Source: Sphingomonas sp. PP-CE-1G-424
GTDB taxonomy: Bacteria; Pseudomonadota; Alphaproteobacteria; Sphingomonadales; Sphingomonadaceae
Assembly (NCBI RefSeq): GCF_004341085.1
Contig: NZ_SLXW01000001.1
Location: 124,001 to 188,000 of the forward strand
Length of the DNA stretch: 64,000 bases
Reading direction: 5' to 3'
The notes under the pieces are model-generated. The model did no database searches and was not told where the DNA came from. It saw nothing but the letters and a program-made list of their open reading frames with translations. How positions within the stretch are numbered: position 1 is the first letter of the stretch; each line of letters opens with the position of its first letter. Of this stretch, positions 52,504 to 60,813 are shown one piece after another. A program made the translations under genes and the position numbers.

Positions 52504-52512
52504 TCCTATAAT
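52504..52512 (+). promoter_or_regulatory. TCCTATAA-type promoter element, fliF
   Basis: TCCTATAAT, preceded by TCTC like the fliG and fliL copies, 27 bp before ATG 52539. Confidence 0.65.
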
Positions 52513-52538
52513 GAAATCAGGCATTGCTGCCGTTTCGA

Positions 52539-54143
52539 ATGGGGTTTCGCTTGGATCAGATACGGACAGTGTTGGGGCAGATCGGTCGCCAGCGCCTGCT
52601 CCTGATGGGAGGAATCGCTGCTGCGCTGCTCGCCGTTCTCGCGGTGGTGGCGACGCGCGGCGGCGACTCGACGATGGGGTTTCTCTACACCGACCTCGAC
52701 CCGAGCGCGGCACAGTCGATCGCCGAAAAGCTGAAGGCGCAGAACGTCGCCTTCCAGCTTTCGGCCGACGGCACCTCGATCATGGCGCCCGAGGACAAGC
52801 TCGCCGAACTGCGGATGGGCATGGCCGGCGAGAAGCTGGGCGGCAAGATCGGCTACGACGTACTCGACGAGGAGGAGCCGTTCGGCGTCTCCGCGAGCCG
52901 CGCCAAGATGAACGAGACGCGCGCGATCGAAGGCGAACTGGCGAAGTCGGTGGAGACGCTGCAGAGCATCTCCCGCGCCCGCGTCCATATCGTCATGCCC
53001 GACCGCGCGATGTTCGCGACGCAGACCACCAAGGCGAGTGCCGCGGTCACCGTCAAGACCAAGGGTCGGCTCGGTGCCGAAGCGGTCCAGTCGATCCGCT
53101 ACCTCGTCTCGTCCTCGGTGCCCGACCTGTCGCCCGAGTCCGTCTCTATCGTCGATCAGACTGGCGCGTTGCTTGCCCGCGCGGGCGACGCCGGAACGAT
53201 GGGATCGAGCGACATCGACGAACGCCAGGCGACCGTCGAATCCGGCATGCGCGACGAGATCGAGGCGATGCTCGCGCCGATCGTCGGCCAGGGCAAGGTT
53301 CGCGCCGAAGTCTCCGCCGAGATCGACCGCGACCGCACGCAGGAAGAATCCAACGTCTTCGATCCCGACAAGCAGGTGATCGCGCATCAGGTGTCGGTCT
53401 CCGGCAAGGATCAGAACGCCGACACGCAGGCCGCCCCGCAAGGCGCCAGCATCGCCCGGCAGCTCCCCGACGCGCAGCCGCAGGCCGGCGGCACCGGGAC
53501 CAACCGCAGCGAAGCGCATGACGAGACGTCGGAGGATACGACCTACGACAACAGCAAGACGCACAGTGTCGTCGACCGCGCGCCCGGCCGGATCAAGCGG
53601 CTGTCGGTCGCGGTGATGGTCGATGGCGGCGCCAAGGGGCTGCCCGCGGCGCAGATCCAGCGGCTGACGCGGCTGGTCGAGAATGCGGTCGGCGCGGACA
53701 CCGCGCGCGGCGACAGCGTCGTGATCGAAAGCATGGCGTTCGCCGCCGACGACAGCCTCAAGGATACCGACTCCGGCTTCCTCTCGCGGCTGCCCGTCGA
53801 TCAGCTCTGGATGCTGGGCAAGCTGTTGCTCATCGCTGGGGTCGGGCTGGTCGCGCTCAGGATGATCCGGCCGCAGGCGAGCGGCGAAACGGGTACCGCG
53901 GCGGAGCGCCTGCTCACCGCGCAGACCGCGGAGCTGGCCGCGCTGCCCGACCAGTCCGGCACCGTGCCGGGCGGGGTACAGCGCCCGCTGCTCGAAGCCA
54001 ACGGCCCCGCGCTCGATGAGGAAATCGCGCTCGCGCAGGTCGATGGCCAAGTCAAATTCGGCGCGCTTCGCCGGGTTGGTGACGCGATCACCGCGGCCCC
54101 GCCCGAAGCCGCCGCCGTAATTCGCCAATGGATGAACGCATGA
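52539..54143 (+). CDS. fliF: Flagellar MS-ring protein FliF
   Basis: MS-ring subunit, 534 residues. N-terminal TM helix (LLLMGGIAAALLAVLAVVATRGGD), the ring-building motifs (FLYTDLDPSAAQSIAEKLKAQNVAFQLSADGTSIMAPEDKLAELRMGMAGEKLGGKIGYDVLDEEEPFG), RALARV-like SISRARVHIVMPDR, a disordered middle, C-terminal TM helix (LWMLGKLLLIAGVGLVALRMI) and a FliG-binding tail (DGQVKFGALRRVGDAITAAPPEAAAVIRQWMN). The ATG has no clear ribosome-binding site, and TTG 52551 with GGGG six bases upstream is an alternative. It overlaps fliN. Confidence 0.93.
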   Translation: MGFRLDQIRTVLGQIGRQRLLLMGGIAAALLAVLAVVATRGGDSTMGFLYTDLDPSAAQSIAEKLKAQNVAFQLSADGTSIMAPEDKLAELRMGMAGEKLGGKIGYDVLDEEEPFGVSASRAKMNETRAIEGELAKSVETLQSISRARVHIVMPDRAMFATQTTKASAAVTVKTKGRLGAEAVQSIRYLVSSSVPDLSPESVSIVDQTGALLARAGDAGTMGSSDIDERQATVESGMRDEIEAMLAPIVGQGKVRAEVSAEIDRDRTQEESNVFDPDKQVIAHQVSVSGKDQNADTQAAPQGASIARQLPDAQPQAGGTGTNRSEAHDETSEDTTYDNSKTHSVVDRAPGRIKRLSVAVMVDGGAKGLPAAQIQRLTRLVENAVGADTARGDSVVIESMAFAADDSLKDTDSGFLSRLPVDQLWMLGKLLLIAGVGLVALRMIRPQASGETGTAAERLLTAQTAELAALPDQSGTVPGGVQRPLLEANGPALDEEIALAQVDGQVKFGALRRVGDAITAAPPEAAAVIRQWMNA

Positions 54144-54511
54144 TGGATACGCAGATGACCAACCCCGTGCCGCATCTTACCGACCCCGACGACATCGTGC
54201 CCGTCGCGTTCCTCGAGGAGTTCGACGACCCCGCCGATGTCGCCGCCGCGGCGATGTCCGGCAATGCCGATCTCCAGGCGGTCTTCGACGTGCCGGTCAA
54301 GGTTCACGCCGTCCTCGGCCGATCGAAGATGCTGATCGGCGACCTGCTCAAGCTGAAGGCCGGGATGGTCGTCGAACTCGATCGCCGCGTCGGCGAACCG
54401 GTCGACATCTTCGTCAACGATCGCCTGATCGCCCGCGGCGAAGTGGTGCTGATCGACAACATGCTCGGCATCACGCTGACCGAAATCCTCCAGCAGGAAA
54501 ATCGCGCGTGA
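54140..54511 (+). CDS. fliN: Flagellar motor switch protein FliN
   Basis: C-ring base protein, 123 residues from ATG 54140 overlapping the fliF stop; the in-frame ATG 54128 is an alternative. The C-terminal SpoA domain is complete: VFDVPVKVHAVLGRSKMLIGDLLKLKAGMVVELDRRVGEPVDIFVNDRLIARGEVVLIDNMLGITLTEIL, with the conserved LDRxVGExVDxxxN core. The N-terminal 45 residues are acidic. Overlaps the flbD-like gene (GTGA). Confidence 0.93.
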   Translation: MMDTQMTNPVPHLTDPDDIVPVAFLEEFDDPADVAAAAMSGNADLQAVFDVPVKVHAVLGRSKMLIGDLLKLKAGMVVELDRRVGEPVDIFVNDRLIARGEVVLIDNMLGITLTEILQQENRA

Positions 54512-55800
54512 TCCGCACGGGCGACGACCCCCATCTGCTGTTGATCGGTGCGGACGCGGTCCTGAAGGTCGCCGCGCAGATGGCGCGCGACAACGGTGCG
54601 ACCGTCTCGATCGCGGACGATATCGATACGGCGCTGGCGATCCTGCGCGAGACCAGCGTCGGGCTGGTGATGATCGACGTCGCCGCCGATGTCGCCGGGT
54701 TCATCACCAGCCTCCGCATCGAGGCGTTCGTTGTGCCGGTGATCGCCTGCGGGATCGACGTCCAGGCCGAGCAGGCGGTGGCCGCGATCCGGGCGGGTGC
54801 CCGCGACTACGTTTCGCTGCCACCCGACCACGCGCTGATCGCCGCGATCCTCACCAACGCGGCGGCCGCACCACCGGGCACGCTGATCGGCAAGGACCCG
54901 AGCTTCGTCCGTGCGGTCGGCTATGCCTGGTCGATCGCACCGAGCCGGATCGCCTTGTCGATCGTCGGTGAACCCAAGACCGGGCGGACGATGCTCGCGC
55001 GCTCGATCCACGCCATCTCGGGACGCACCGGTCGGTTCCTGATCGTCGACGCCGCGCACGGCACGCCGACCGCGATCGAAGCAGAACTGTTCGGCCGCGC
55101 CGCCGGTGGAACCCTGCCGCCGCGGCGGGGCAAGCTCGACGAGGCGCGCGGCGGCACGCTGTTCCTCCGCGAGGTCGATCGCCTGCCGCTCGACACGCAG
55201 ACCCGGCTCGCGCACGCGCTCGCCTCGGGCTATGCGGACACCCGGATCATCACCTCCGCGCACGCCGATCTGGCAGTGTCCGCGGCCGCTGGGACCGTCC
55301 ATGCAGACCTCGCCGCGCGGCTCGGGACGGTGCGGATCGCGCTGCCACCACTGCGCGACCGGGTCGGCGATATTCCCGCGTTGGCAGCGCATTTCGCGGA
55401 GCAGGCCGCCCGCGTGGAACAGATCGCGGTTCGCCCGATCGCCGACTCCGCGCTCGCCTTGCTCGCGCGCCACAATTGGCCGTGCAACGTCCAGGAACTT
55501 GAGGATGTCGTCCACCGCGCCACCGTGCTCGCGCGCGGCCCGGTGGTCGGTCCCGACGATCTGGTGCTCGCCGACGGCACGCGGCTGGCACGGACCACGG
55601 ACGAGGCGACGCCCGGCGTCGACCGTCTCGTCGGCCATACCGTCGAAGATGTCGAACGCGCGCTGATCCTCAAGACGCTGGAACGCTGTCGCGGCAACCG
55701 TACCTCCGCATCGGGGATTCTCGGCATCTCGGTCAGGACGATGCGCAACAAGCTGAAGAGCTTCGTCGAAGCGGGGATCGCGATCATCCCCGCCACCTGA
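54508..55800 (+). CDS. FlbD-like response regulator with degenerate sigma-54 activator domain
   Basis: A 430-residue NtrC/FlbD-type protein. The receiver has Asp57 (VMID) but its acidic pair is weak. The AAA+ domain is eroded: Walker A is GEPKTGRT (154-161; canonical GExGTGKE, so Lys becomes Arg). The ELFG motif at 193-196 is followed not by GAFTGA but by AAGGTLPPRRGKLDE. Walker B is LFLRE (canonical LFLDE), and the sensor II PGNVREL reads PCNVQEL. The C-terminal Fis-type HTH is intact (TLERCRGNRTSASGILGISVRTMRNKL). It probably binds DNA but not sigma-54. Encoded in fliF-fliN, as FlbD is in Caulobacter. Confidence 0.85.
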   Translation: MIRTGDDPHLLLIGADAVLKVAAQMARDNGATVSIADDIDTALAILRETSVGLVMIDVAADVAGFITSLRIEAFVVPVIACGIDVQAEQAVAAIRAGARDYVSLPPDHALIAAILTNAAAAPPGTLIGKDPSFVRAVGYAWSIAPSRIALSIVGEPKTGRTMLARSIHAISGRTGRFLIVDAAHGTPTAIEAELFGRAAGGTLPPRRGKLDEARGGTLFLREVDRLPLDTQTRLAHALASGYADTRIITSAHADLAVSAAAGTVHADLAARLGTVRIALPPLRDRVGDIPALAAHFAEQAARVEQIAVRPIADSALALLARHNWPCNVQELEDVVHRATVLARGPVVGPDDLVLADGTRLARTTDEATPGVDRLVGHTVEDVERALILKTLERCRGNRTSASGILGISVRTMRNKLKSFVEAGIAIIPAT

Positions 55801-55880
55801 TCGGCGCCACCTCATCGGCCACCTGATCCGGCCCGCTACCTGCCCCCTGCCCCCTCCATCTGATCCGGACCCGCATCGCC

Positions 55881-57962
55881 ATGCCGCCAGCCATCGCCAA
55901 TTTCCTGCAGCGCATCGGCGCCAATCGCGACATGGCGCTCGCGGTCGGGGTGATCGCGATCATCGGCATGCTGATCCTGCCGATGCCCGGCTGGATGCTC
56001 GATCTCGGGCTGGCGCTGTCGATCACGCTGTCGGTGATGATCCTGATGACCGCGCTGTTCATCGACAAGCCGCTCCAGCTGTCGGCGTTCCCGACGATCC
56101 TGCTGATCTCGACGATGCTGCGGCTTGGCCTCAATCTCGCCTCGACGCGGCTGATCCTGGCGCATGGCCATGAGGGCTCGCACGCTGCCGGTGGCGTGAT
56201 CGCGGCGTTCGGCGAATTCCTGATCGGTGGCGAGACCGTGATCGGCCTCACCATCTTCGCGATCCTGATCGTGATCAATTTCGTTGTCATCACCAAGGGC
56301 GCCGGCCGTATCGCCGAAGTCGCCGCGCGCTTCAGCCTCGACGCGATGCCCGGCAAGCAGATGGCGATCGACGCCGATCTCAACGCCGGCACGATCGACG
56401 AACGCCAGGCCAAGGAACGCCGTGCCGAAGTCGAGGCCGAGAGCGGGTTCTACGGCGCGATGGACGGTGCGTCGAAGTTCGTGAAGGGCGACGCGGTCGC
56501 GGCGTTGCTGATCACCGCAATCAACGTCTTCGTCGGGCTGATCATGGGCGTCGCGGTCCACGGCGTACCGTTCGGCGAGGCGTTCCACACCTACACGCTG
56601 CTGACGGTCGGCGATGGCCTCGTCAGCCAGATCCCCGCGCTGATCGTCTCGATCGCCGCCGGCCTGCTCGTCTCGAAGGGCGGCGTCGCGGGCAAGACCG
56701 GCGCCGCGCTCGGCGACCAGCTCGGCCGCTATCCCAAGGCGTTCGGGATGGTCTCGGTGATGATGGGGATGCTGGCGATCATCCCCGGCCTGCCGTTCAT
56801 CCCGTTCGCAATATTTTCGGCGGCTTGCGGCTGGGCGGCGTACAAGCTCGATCGCGATGCCCGCACGCGCGTGGTGCAGGATCGCATGGACAAGGCTGCG
56901 GCGGATGCCGATGCGATGCCCGACGAGGAACCGATCTCGCGCACGCTGGCGATCGACGCGGTGCGGATCGAGATCGGCTATGCGCTGCTGCCGATCATCA
57001 ACGACGAACGCCGCGAGCCCCGGCTCGACGATCAGGTCCGCGCGCTGCGCCGCCAGATGGCGGTCGATTTCGGCTTCGTGCTGCCGTCGGTACGGATCCT
57101 CGACAACATGGCGCTGAAGCCGAACGAATACGTCGTCCACATCAAGGAGACCGAGGCCGCGCGCGGCGAGATCCGGCTCGACCGCCTGCTCGTGATCAAC
57201 CCGCCGCAGGACTCGCTGTCGCTGCCCGGCGAAGCGACCCGCGAACCCGTGTTCGGCCTGCCCGCTTTGTGGATCGACCGCGAACTGCGCGACGAGGCGG
57301 GGATGCGCGGGCTGACCGTGGTCGATTGCGGCACGATCATCACCACCCACCTGACCGAGCTGGTGAAGGACAATATCGCCGATCTGCTGAGCTACACCGA
57401 GACGCAGAAGCTGCTCAACGAGGTCCACAAGGAGTCGGCAAAGCTCGTCGCCGATATCGTGCCGGCCAAGATCAGCGTGTCGGGGGTGCAGCGCATCCTC
57501 CAGAACCTGCTCGCCGAGGGCATCTCGATCCGCGACGTCCCGACGATCCTCGAGGGCATCGCCGAGGCGGCGCCGCTGACCTCCAACATCACCCAGATGA
57601 CCGAGCATGTCCGCGGCCGGCTGGCGCGCCAGATCTCGGCGCAGCAGACGCGCGAAGGAGCGATCCCGATCGTCACGCTGTCGGGCGAGTGGGACGAGGC
57701 GTTCGCCGAAAGCCTGGTCGGGCAAGGCGACGACCGGCATCTGGCGATGGCGCCGTCGAGCCTGCACGCGTTCCTGGCCGCGATCCGCGAGACCTTCGAC
57801 CGGCTCGCGACCGAGGGCGAGATCCCGTGCCTGCTGACCAACCCGGCGATCCGGCCGTTCGTCCGCTCGATCATCGAACGCGTCCGCCCCGCCACCGTCG
57901 TCCTCTCGCAGAACGAAGTCCACGCGAGAGCGCGAATTCGCTCGCTCGGGGTCGTCGGGTGA
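55881..57962 (+). CDS. flhA: Flagellar export gate protein FlhA
   Basis: Export-gate component, 693 residues, the standard length. Eight predicted transmembrane helices span residues ~18-335, including MLILPMPGWMLDLGLALSITLSVMILM, the FHIPEP-like region (SAFPTILLISTMLRLGLNLASTRLIL), RFSLDAMPGKQMAIDADLNAG and PALIVSIAAGLLVSK. The cytoplasmic domain covers ~345-690 (QDSLSLPGEATREPVFGLPALWI...). The start at 55881 lies 80 bp after the flbD-like gene; no TCCTATAA element is seen before it, so it may be read from upstream. Confidence 0.95.
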   Translation: MPPAIANFLQRIGANRDMALAVGVIAIIGMLILPMPGWMLDLGLALSITLSVMILMTALFIDKPLQLSAFPTILLISTMLRLGLNLASTRLILAHGHEGSHAAGGVIAAFGEFLIGGETVIGLTIFAILIVINFVVITKGAGRIAEVAARFSLDAMPGKQMAIDADLNAGTIDERQAKERRAEVEAESGFYGAMDGASKFVKGDAVAALLITAINVFVGLIMGVAVHGVPFGEAFHTYTLLTVGDGLVSQIPALIVSIAAGLLVSKGGVAGKTGAALGDQLGRYPKAFGMVSVMMGMLAIIPGLPFIPFAIFSAACGWAAYKLDRDARTRVVQDRMDKAAADADAMPDEEPISRTLAIDAVRIEIGYALLPIINDERREPRLDDQVRALRRQMAVDFGFVLPSVRILDNMALKPNEYVVHIKETEAARGEIRLDRLLVINPPQDSLSLPGEATREPVFGLPALWIDRELRDEAGMRGLTVVDCGTIITTHLTELVKDNIADLLSYTETQKLLNEVHKESAKLVADIVPAKISVSGVQRILQNLLAEGISIRDVPTILEGIAEAAPLTSNITQMTEHVRGRLARQISAQQTREGAIPIVTLSGEWDEAFAESLVGQGDDRHLAMAPSSLHAFLAAIRETFDRLATEGEIPCLLTNPAIRPFVRSIIERVRPATVVLSQNEVHARARIRSLGVVG

Positions 57963-57988
57963 TCGCTGCGCCCGACAGTCCGCGAACC

Positions 57989-57997
57989 GCCTATAAT
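57989..57997 (+). promoter_or_regulatory. TCCTATAA-type promoter element, fliK-flgD
   Basis: GCCTATAAT, 38 bp before the fliK ATG and 26 bp after the flhA stop. Confidence 0.6.
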
Positions 57998-58035
57998 AAG
58001 ACGATGATACGCCGATCACCGCGTCGAGGATACGC

Positions 58036-59964
58036 ATGACCCCGCCGAGCTTCTCCCTGTTGCCAGGTCTCGACGCCGTCGCGGTTGCCGGTCAGCGGCC
58101 GGCGACATCGCCCGGCACGGGCTTCGATGCGGCACTCGCCGGAACGGGGTTCGGCCAGACGCAGACCGGGCAAGGATCGCGTATCGCGACGACTCCCGAC
58201 ACGACGTCACAGCTGCCCTTCGCCTCCGCCCGTTCGGGTGGCGCACCGATAGTGCTGGCACAGACGGCGATGGCGGCGTTGCCCCCCGCAGCGCGGCTGA
58301 TCGCCGACACCTACGGCATCGCGACCGCTATGCCCGCGACGTCGCCTCTCGGCGCGCCGTTAGTCCCTGCCCCGCCCAGCCCGGCGACGGCCGCTTTGGA
58401 GACAGAAGGCCCGGCCCCTGTGAGGGGTGACCCGAAGAGCGAGTCGACGGACACAGCCGTGTCGCTCGCAGCCGCTACGCCTACGCCGACAACCAAACTT
58501 GCGCTCGCCGACCTTGCGGCGGCAGCTATCGGCAATCGACCATCGCAGCCCTCGCTGCCCGCAACCACGACACCAACCGTGGCGGACACGAAGCCGTCCA
58601 CGCCGGCGGCTGATGGTACCGGCGACGCAGCCTCGCCCTCTACCGCCGCGAAGACCGCGGGGGCATCGGCGACCTCGACAACAAAAACCGCTTCGGTAAC
58701 ATCCTCAAAAACGCAGCCTACGCTATCTCCGAAGTCCGGTCCGATCGCGCCCGCAACGGTACCGTCAACTTCGGTGCGCAGCGCGGTCAAGGACACGCCC
58801 GCCTCCGACGACGAGACCGTGGCGGATCGCGCGCAACCGTCGGCAACGCAGCCCTTGCCCTCGGTCACGACAGTTTCGGTCCCTGCCGGCCCCACCGCGG
58901 CGGCGTCCGCCAACCCCGCAACGACGCCAGCTCCAACGGCGTCAGTCCCGGCTGCTGCCACTACGATGACGGGACGTCCCGTCACAGCGACACGCGGCGG
59001 GAAAGCCGGCGTGACGCAGACGGAGCCGGACGAAAAAACCGCCCCCTCATCCGCACCGAATGCCGAGAACCTGGGCACCGCAGAAAAGACGCCGGCACTC
59101 GACGCGGCGGCGCCAACTCTGGCCGTCCTCGCGACGCCACCGGCAAACGCCTTGGCGCAGATGGCGGGGCCGCATTATGTCAGCGCCAACCTCCGCTCCG
59201 ACGGCGATGCGACGCCCCCATCTTCAAGTGCCGGCCGGACCGCGCCCCGCTCGATCGCAGCCTCGGCCGACGCCGTCACGCCGACGCAGGCGGAGCCCGC
59301 GGACTCCGCCACGCCCTTTGCGCCGTTGTTGAAACCCGACGCGCTACCTGCCGGTACCCCGATCGTCGGACAGCAGGCGGACACCGCGCCGGCACTGCAG
59401 TCCGCGGTCACGCCTGTGCACGCCCAGGCCATACCGACCGCGACAACCGCCCAGCCGCTCGCCACCGCGTCGACACCGACCCCCGCCACGACCACGGTTA
59501 CCGTCACGCCCACCCCCGGCCAGATGGGCCACGACATGGGGGTCGCGATCGCGCGCCACGTCCGCACCGACGGTGGCGAGGCGATGACGGTCCGGCTCGA
59601 TCCGCGCGACCTGGGTCGGATCGAGGTACGGATGCATTTCGACGACGACGGCGTCCTGCGCGCGGTCGTTTCGGCTGATAATCCCGCCTCGCTCGACCTG
59701 TTGCGTCGCGACAGCGCCGATCTCAACCGTGCGCTCGGCGATGCCGGCGTCCGCGCGGATCAGCAGAGCCTGCGCTTCGATACGCGCGCCGGAACCGGTG
59801 GTGGTACGGGCAGCGGGGGCAACGGCACGGCCGACGGCCAGCCGCGCCAGCACCAGCCGGCCAGCCCCTATTACTCCGATGACGCCGACGCCGATGGCGG
59901 CGCCGACATCGATCCCGTTTGGCGACCGCTCAACCCGCGCGGCCGCATCGACCTGATGGCCTGA
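58036..59964 (+). CDS. fliK: Flagellar hook-length control protein FliK
   Basis: Hook-length ruler, 642 residues. About 450 residues are a low-complexity Ala/Thr/Pro/Ser tract, as expected for the secreted ruler. The C-terminal FliK domain (residues ~490-600) is well kept: MGVAIARHVRTDGGEAMTVRLDPRDLGRIEVRMHFDDDGVLRAVVSADNPASLDLLRRDSADLNRALGDAGVRADQQSLRFD. The tract has less biased codon use than neighbours, consistent with fast drift. Confidence 0.92.
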   Translation: MTPPSFSLLPGLDAVAVAGQRPATSPGTGFDAALAGTGFGQTQTGQGSRIATTPDTTSQLPFASARSGGAPIVLAQTAMAALPPAARLIADTYGIATAMPATSPLGAPLVPAPPSPATAALETEGPAPVRGDPKSESTDTAVSLAAATPTPTTKLALADLAAAAIGNRPSQPSLPATTTPTVADTKPSTPAADGTGDAASPSTAAKTAGASATSTTKTASVTSSKTQPTLSPKSGPIAPATVPSTSVRSAVKDTPASDDETVADRAQPSATQPLPSVTTVSVPAGPTAAASANPATTPAPTASVPAAATTMTGRPVTATRGGKAGVTQTEPDEKTAPSSAPNAENLGTAEKTPALDAAAPTLAVLATPPANALAQMAGPHYVSANLRSDGDATPPSSSAGRTAPRSIAASADAVTPTQAEPADSATPFAPLLKPDALPAGTPIVGQQADTAPALQSAVTPVHAQAIPTATTAQPLATASTPTPATTTVTVTPTPGQMGHDMGVAIARHVRTDGGEAMTVRLDPRDLGRIEVRMHFDDDGVLRAVVSADNPASLDLLRRDSADLNRALGDAGVRADQQSLRFDTRAGTGGGTGSGGNGTADGQPRQHQPASPYYSDDADADGGADIDPVWRPLNPRGRIDLMA

Positions 59965-59974
59965 GGATGACAGC

Positions 59975-60640
59975 ATGACAGTTTCCACGATCGGCACCGC
60001 CCTGACCGCGCAGGACAAGAACGGCACGGTCTCGGGCGCGACCTCCGACTTCAACCTGTTCCTGAAGCTGCTGACGACGCAGATGCAGAACCAGGATCCG
60101 CTGAAGCCGATGGATTCGACCGAGTACACGCAACAGCTCGCGCAATACACGCAGGTCCAGCAGACGACGAAGCAGACCTCGACGTTGCAGGAGATCCTCA
60201 CGCAGCTGTCGACGCAGAACATGGCGCAGGCCTCGGGCTTCATCGGCCGGCAGGCGTCGTTCGACACGCCCGTCTCCGGCCTGTCGTCGACCGGCCCTGC
60301 GCAATGGGGGTACAAGACCGATCGCGCGATCACCACGCTGACCGCGACGTTCGCGGACGCGTCGGGCAAGACCGTCGCGACGCGCGATATCGCGCCCGAC
60401 GGGCTGACCGGTCGCGTCGCGTGGGACGGGACGCTGGCCAACGGATCGAAGGCCGCGGACGGCGCCTACACGCTGTCGCTGACCGGCATCGATGCGAACG
60501 GCCAGGCCGTACCGGTCGACATCACCAGCACCGGTCTCGTCCAGGATGTGGTCGGCGGCGGCGCCGGCGGCTCGGTGACGCTCGGCGTCAACGGCACGCA
60601 ACTGCCGATGGACAAGCTGATCCGCCTCACCGCCAGCTGA
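59975..60640 (+). CDS. flgD: Flagellar hook-capping protein FlgD
   Basis: Hook cap scaffold, 221 residues. N-terminal hallmark: DFNLFLKLLTTQMQNQDPLKPMDSTEYTQQLAQYTQVQQTTKQTSTLQEIL. The C-terminus is the FlgD Ig-like/tudor part (TLTATFADASGKTVATRDIAPDGLTGRVAWDGTLANGSKAADGAYTLSLTGID). It follows fliK by ten bases and is followed by a terminator, ending the motility locus. Confidence 0.95.
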   Translation: MTVSTIGTALTAQDKNGTVSGATSDFNLFLKLLTTQMQNQDPLKPMDSTEYTQQLAQYTQVQQTTKQTSTLQEILTQLSTQNMAQASGFIGRQASFDTPVSGLSSTGPAQWGYKTDRAITTLTATFADASGKTVATRDIAPDGLTGRVAWDGTLANGSKAADGAYTLSLTGIDANGQAVPVDITSTGLVQDVVGGGAGGSVTLGVNGTQLPMDKLIRLTAS

Positions 60641-60665
60641 GATCCCCCTGTACTGGCGGTCAGCG

Positions 60666-60697
60666 AGCCCCGGCGTGCCCCCGCACGCCGGGGCTTT
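60666..60697 (+). terminator. Intrinsic terminator after flgD
   Basis: Stem AGCCCCGGCGTG with its perfect complement, a six-base loop, then TTT, 25 bp after the flgD stop. Confidence 0.8.
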
Positions 60698-60813
60698 CGC
60701 ATGTCCGCGCCCTTGTGAGCGCACGCGACGCCAAGCCTGTCAGCTATTTGTTGACGGTCTACGTGGATGCCTTAAGCGACTGATATCGTACCCAAGGCAG
60801 CCCACGTCACCGA

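Larger units (their letters stand above)
52137..52538. other. Intergenic region with two palindromic repeats
   Basis: Between fliH and fliF, 400 bp hold repeat B (52145), repeat A (52308) and the fliF promoter element. Nothing coding is supported. Confidence 0.6.

Noticed and set aside
55836..58037. Long open frame antisense to flhA
   Set aside because: flhA on the plus strand has the full set of family motifs.
12541..60640. Sigma-54 promoters (TGGC-N9-TTGC) before flagellar operons
   Set aside because: None of the spacers I inspected has a good -24/-12 pair; the TGGCTAACC upstream of flagellin does not continue into TTGC at the right distance.
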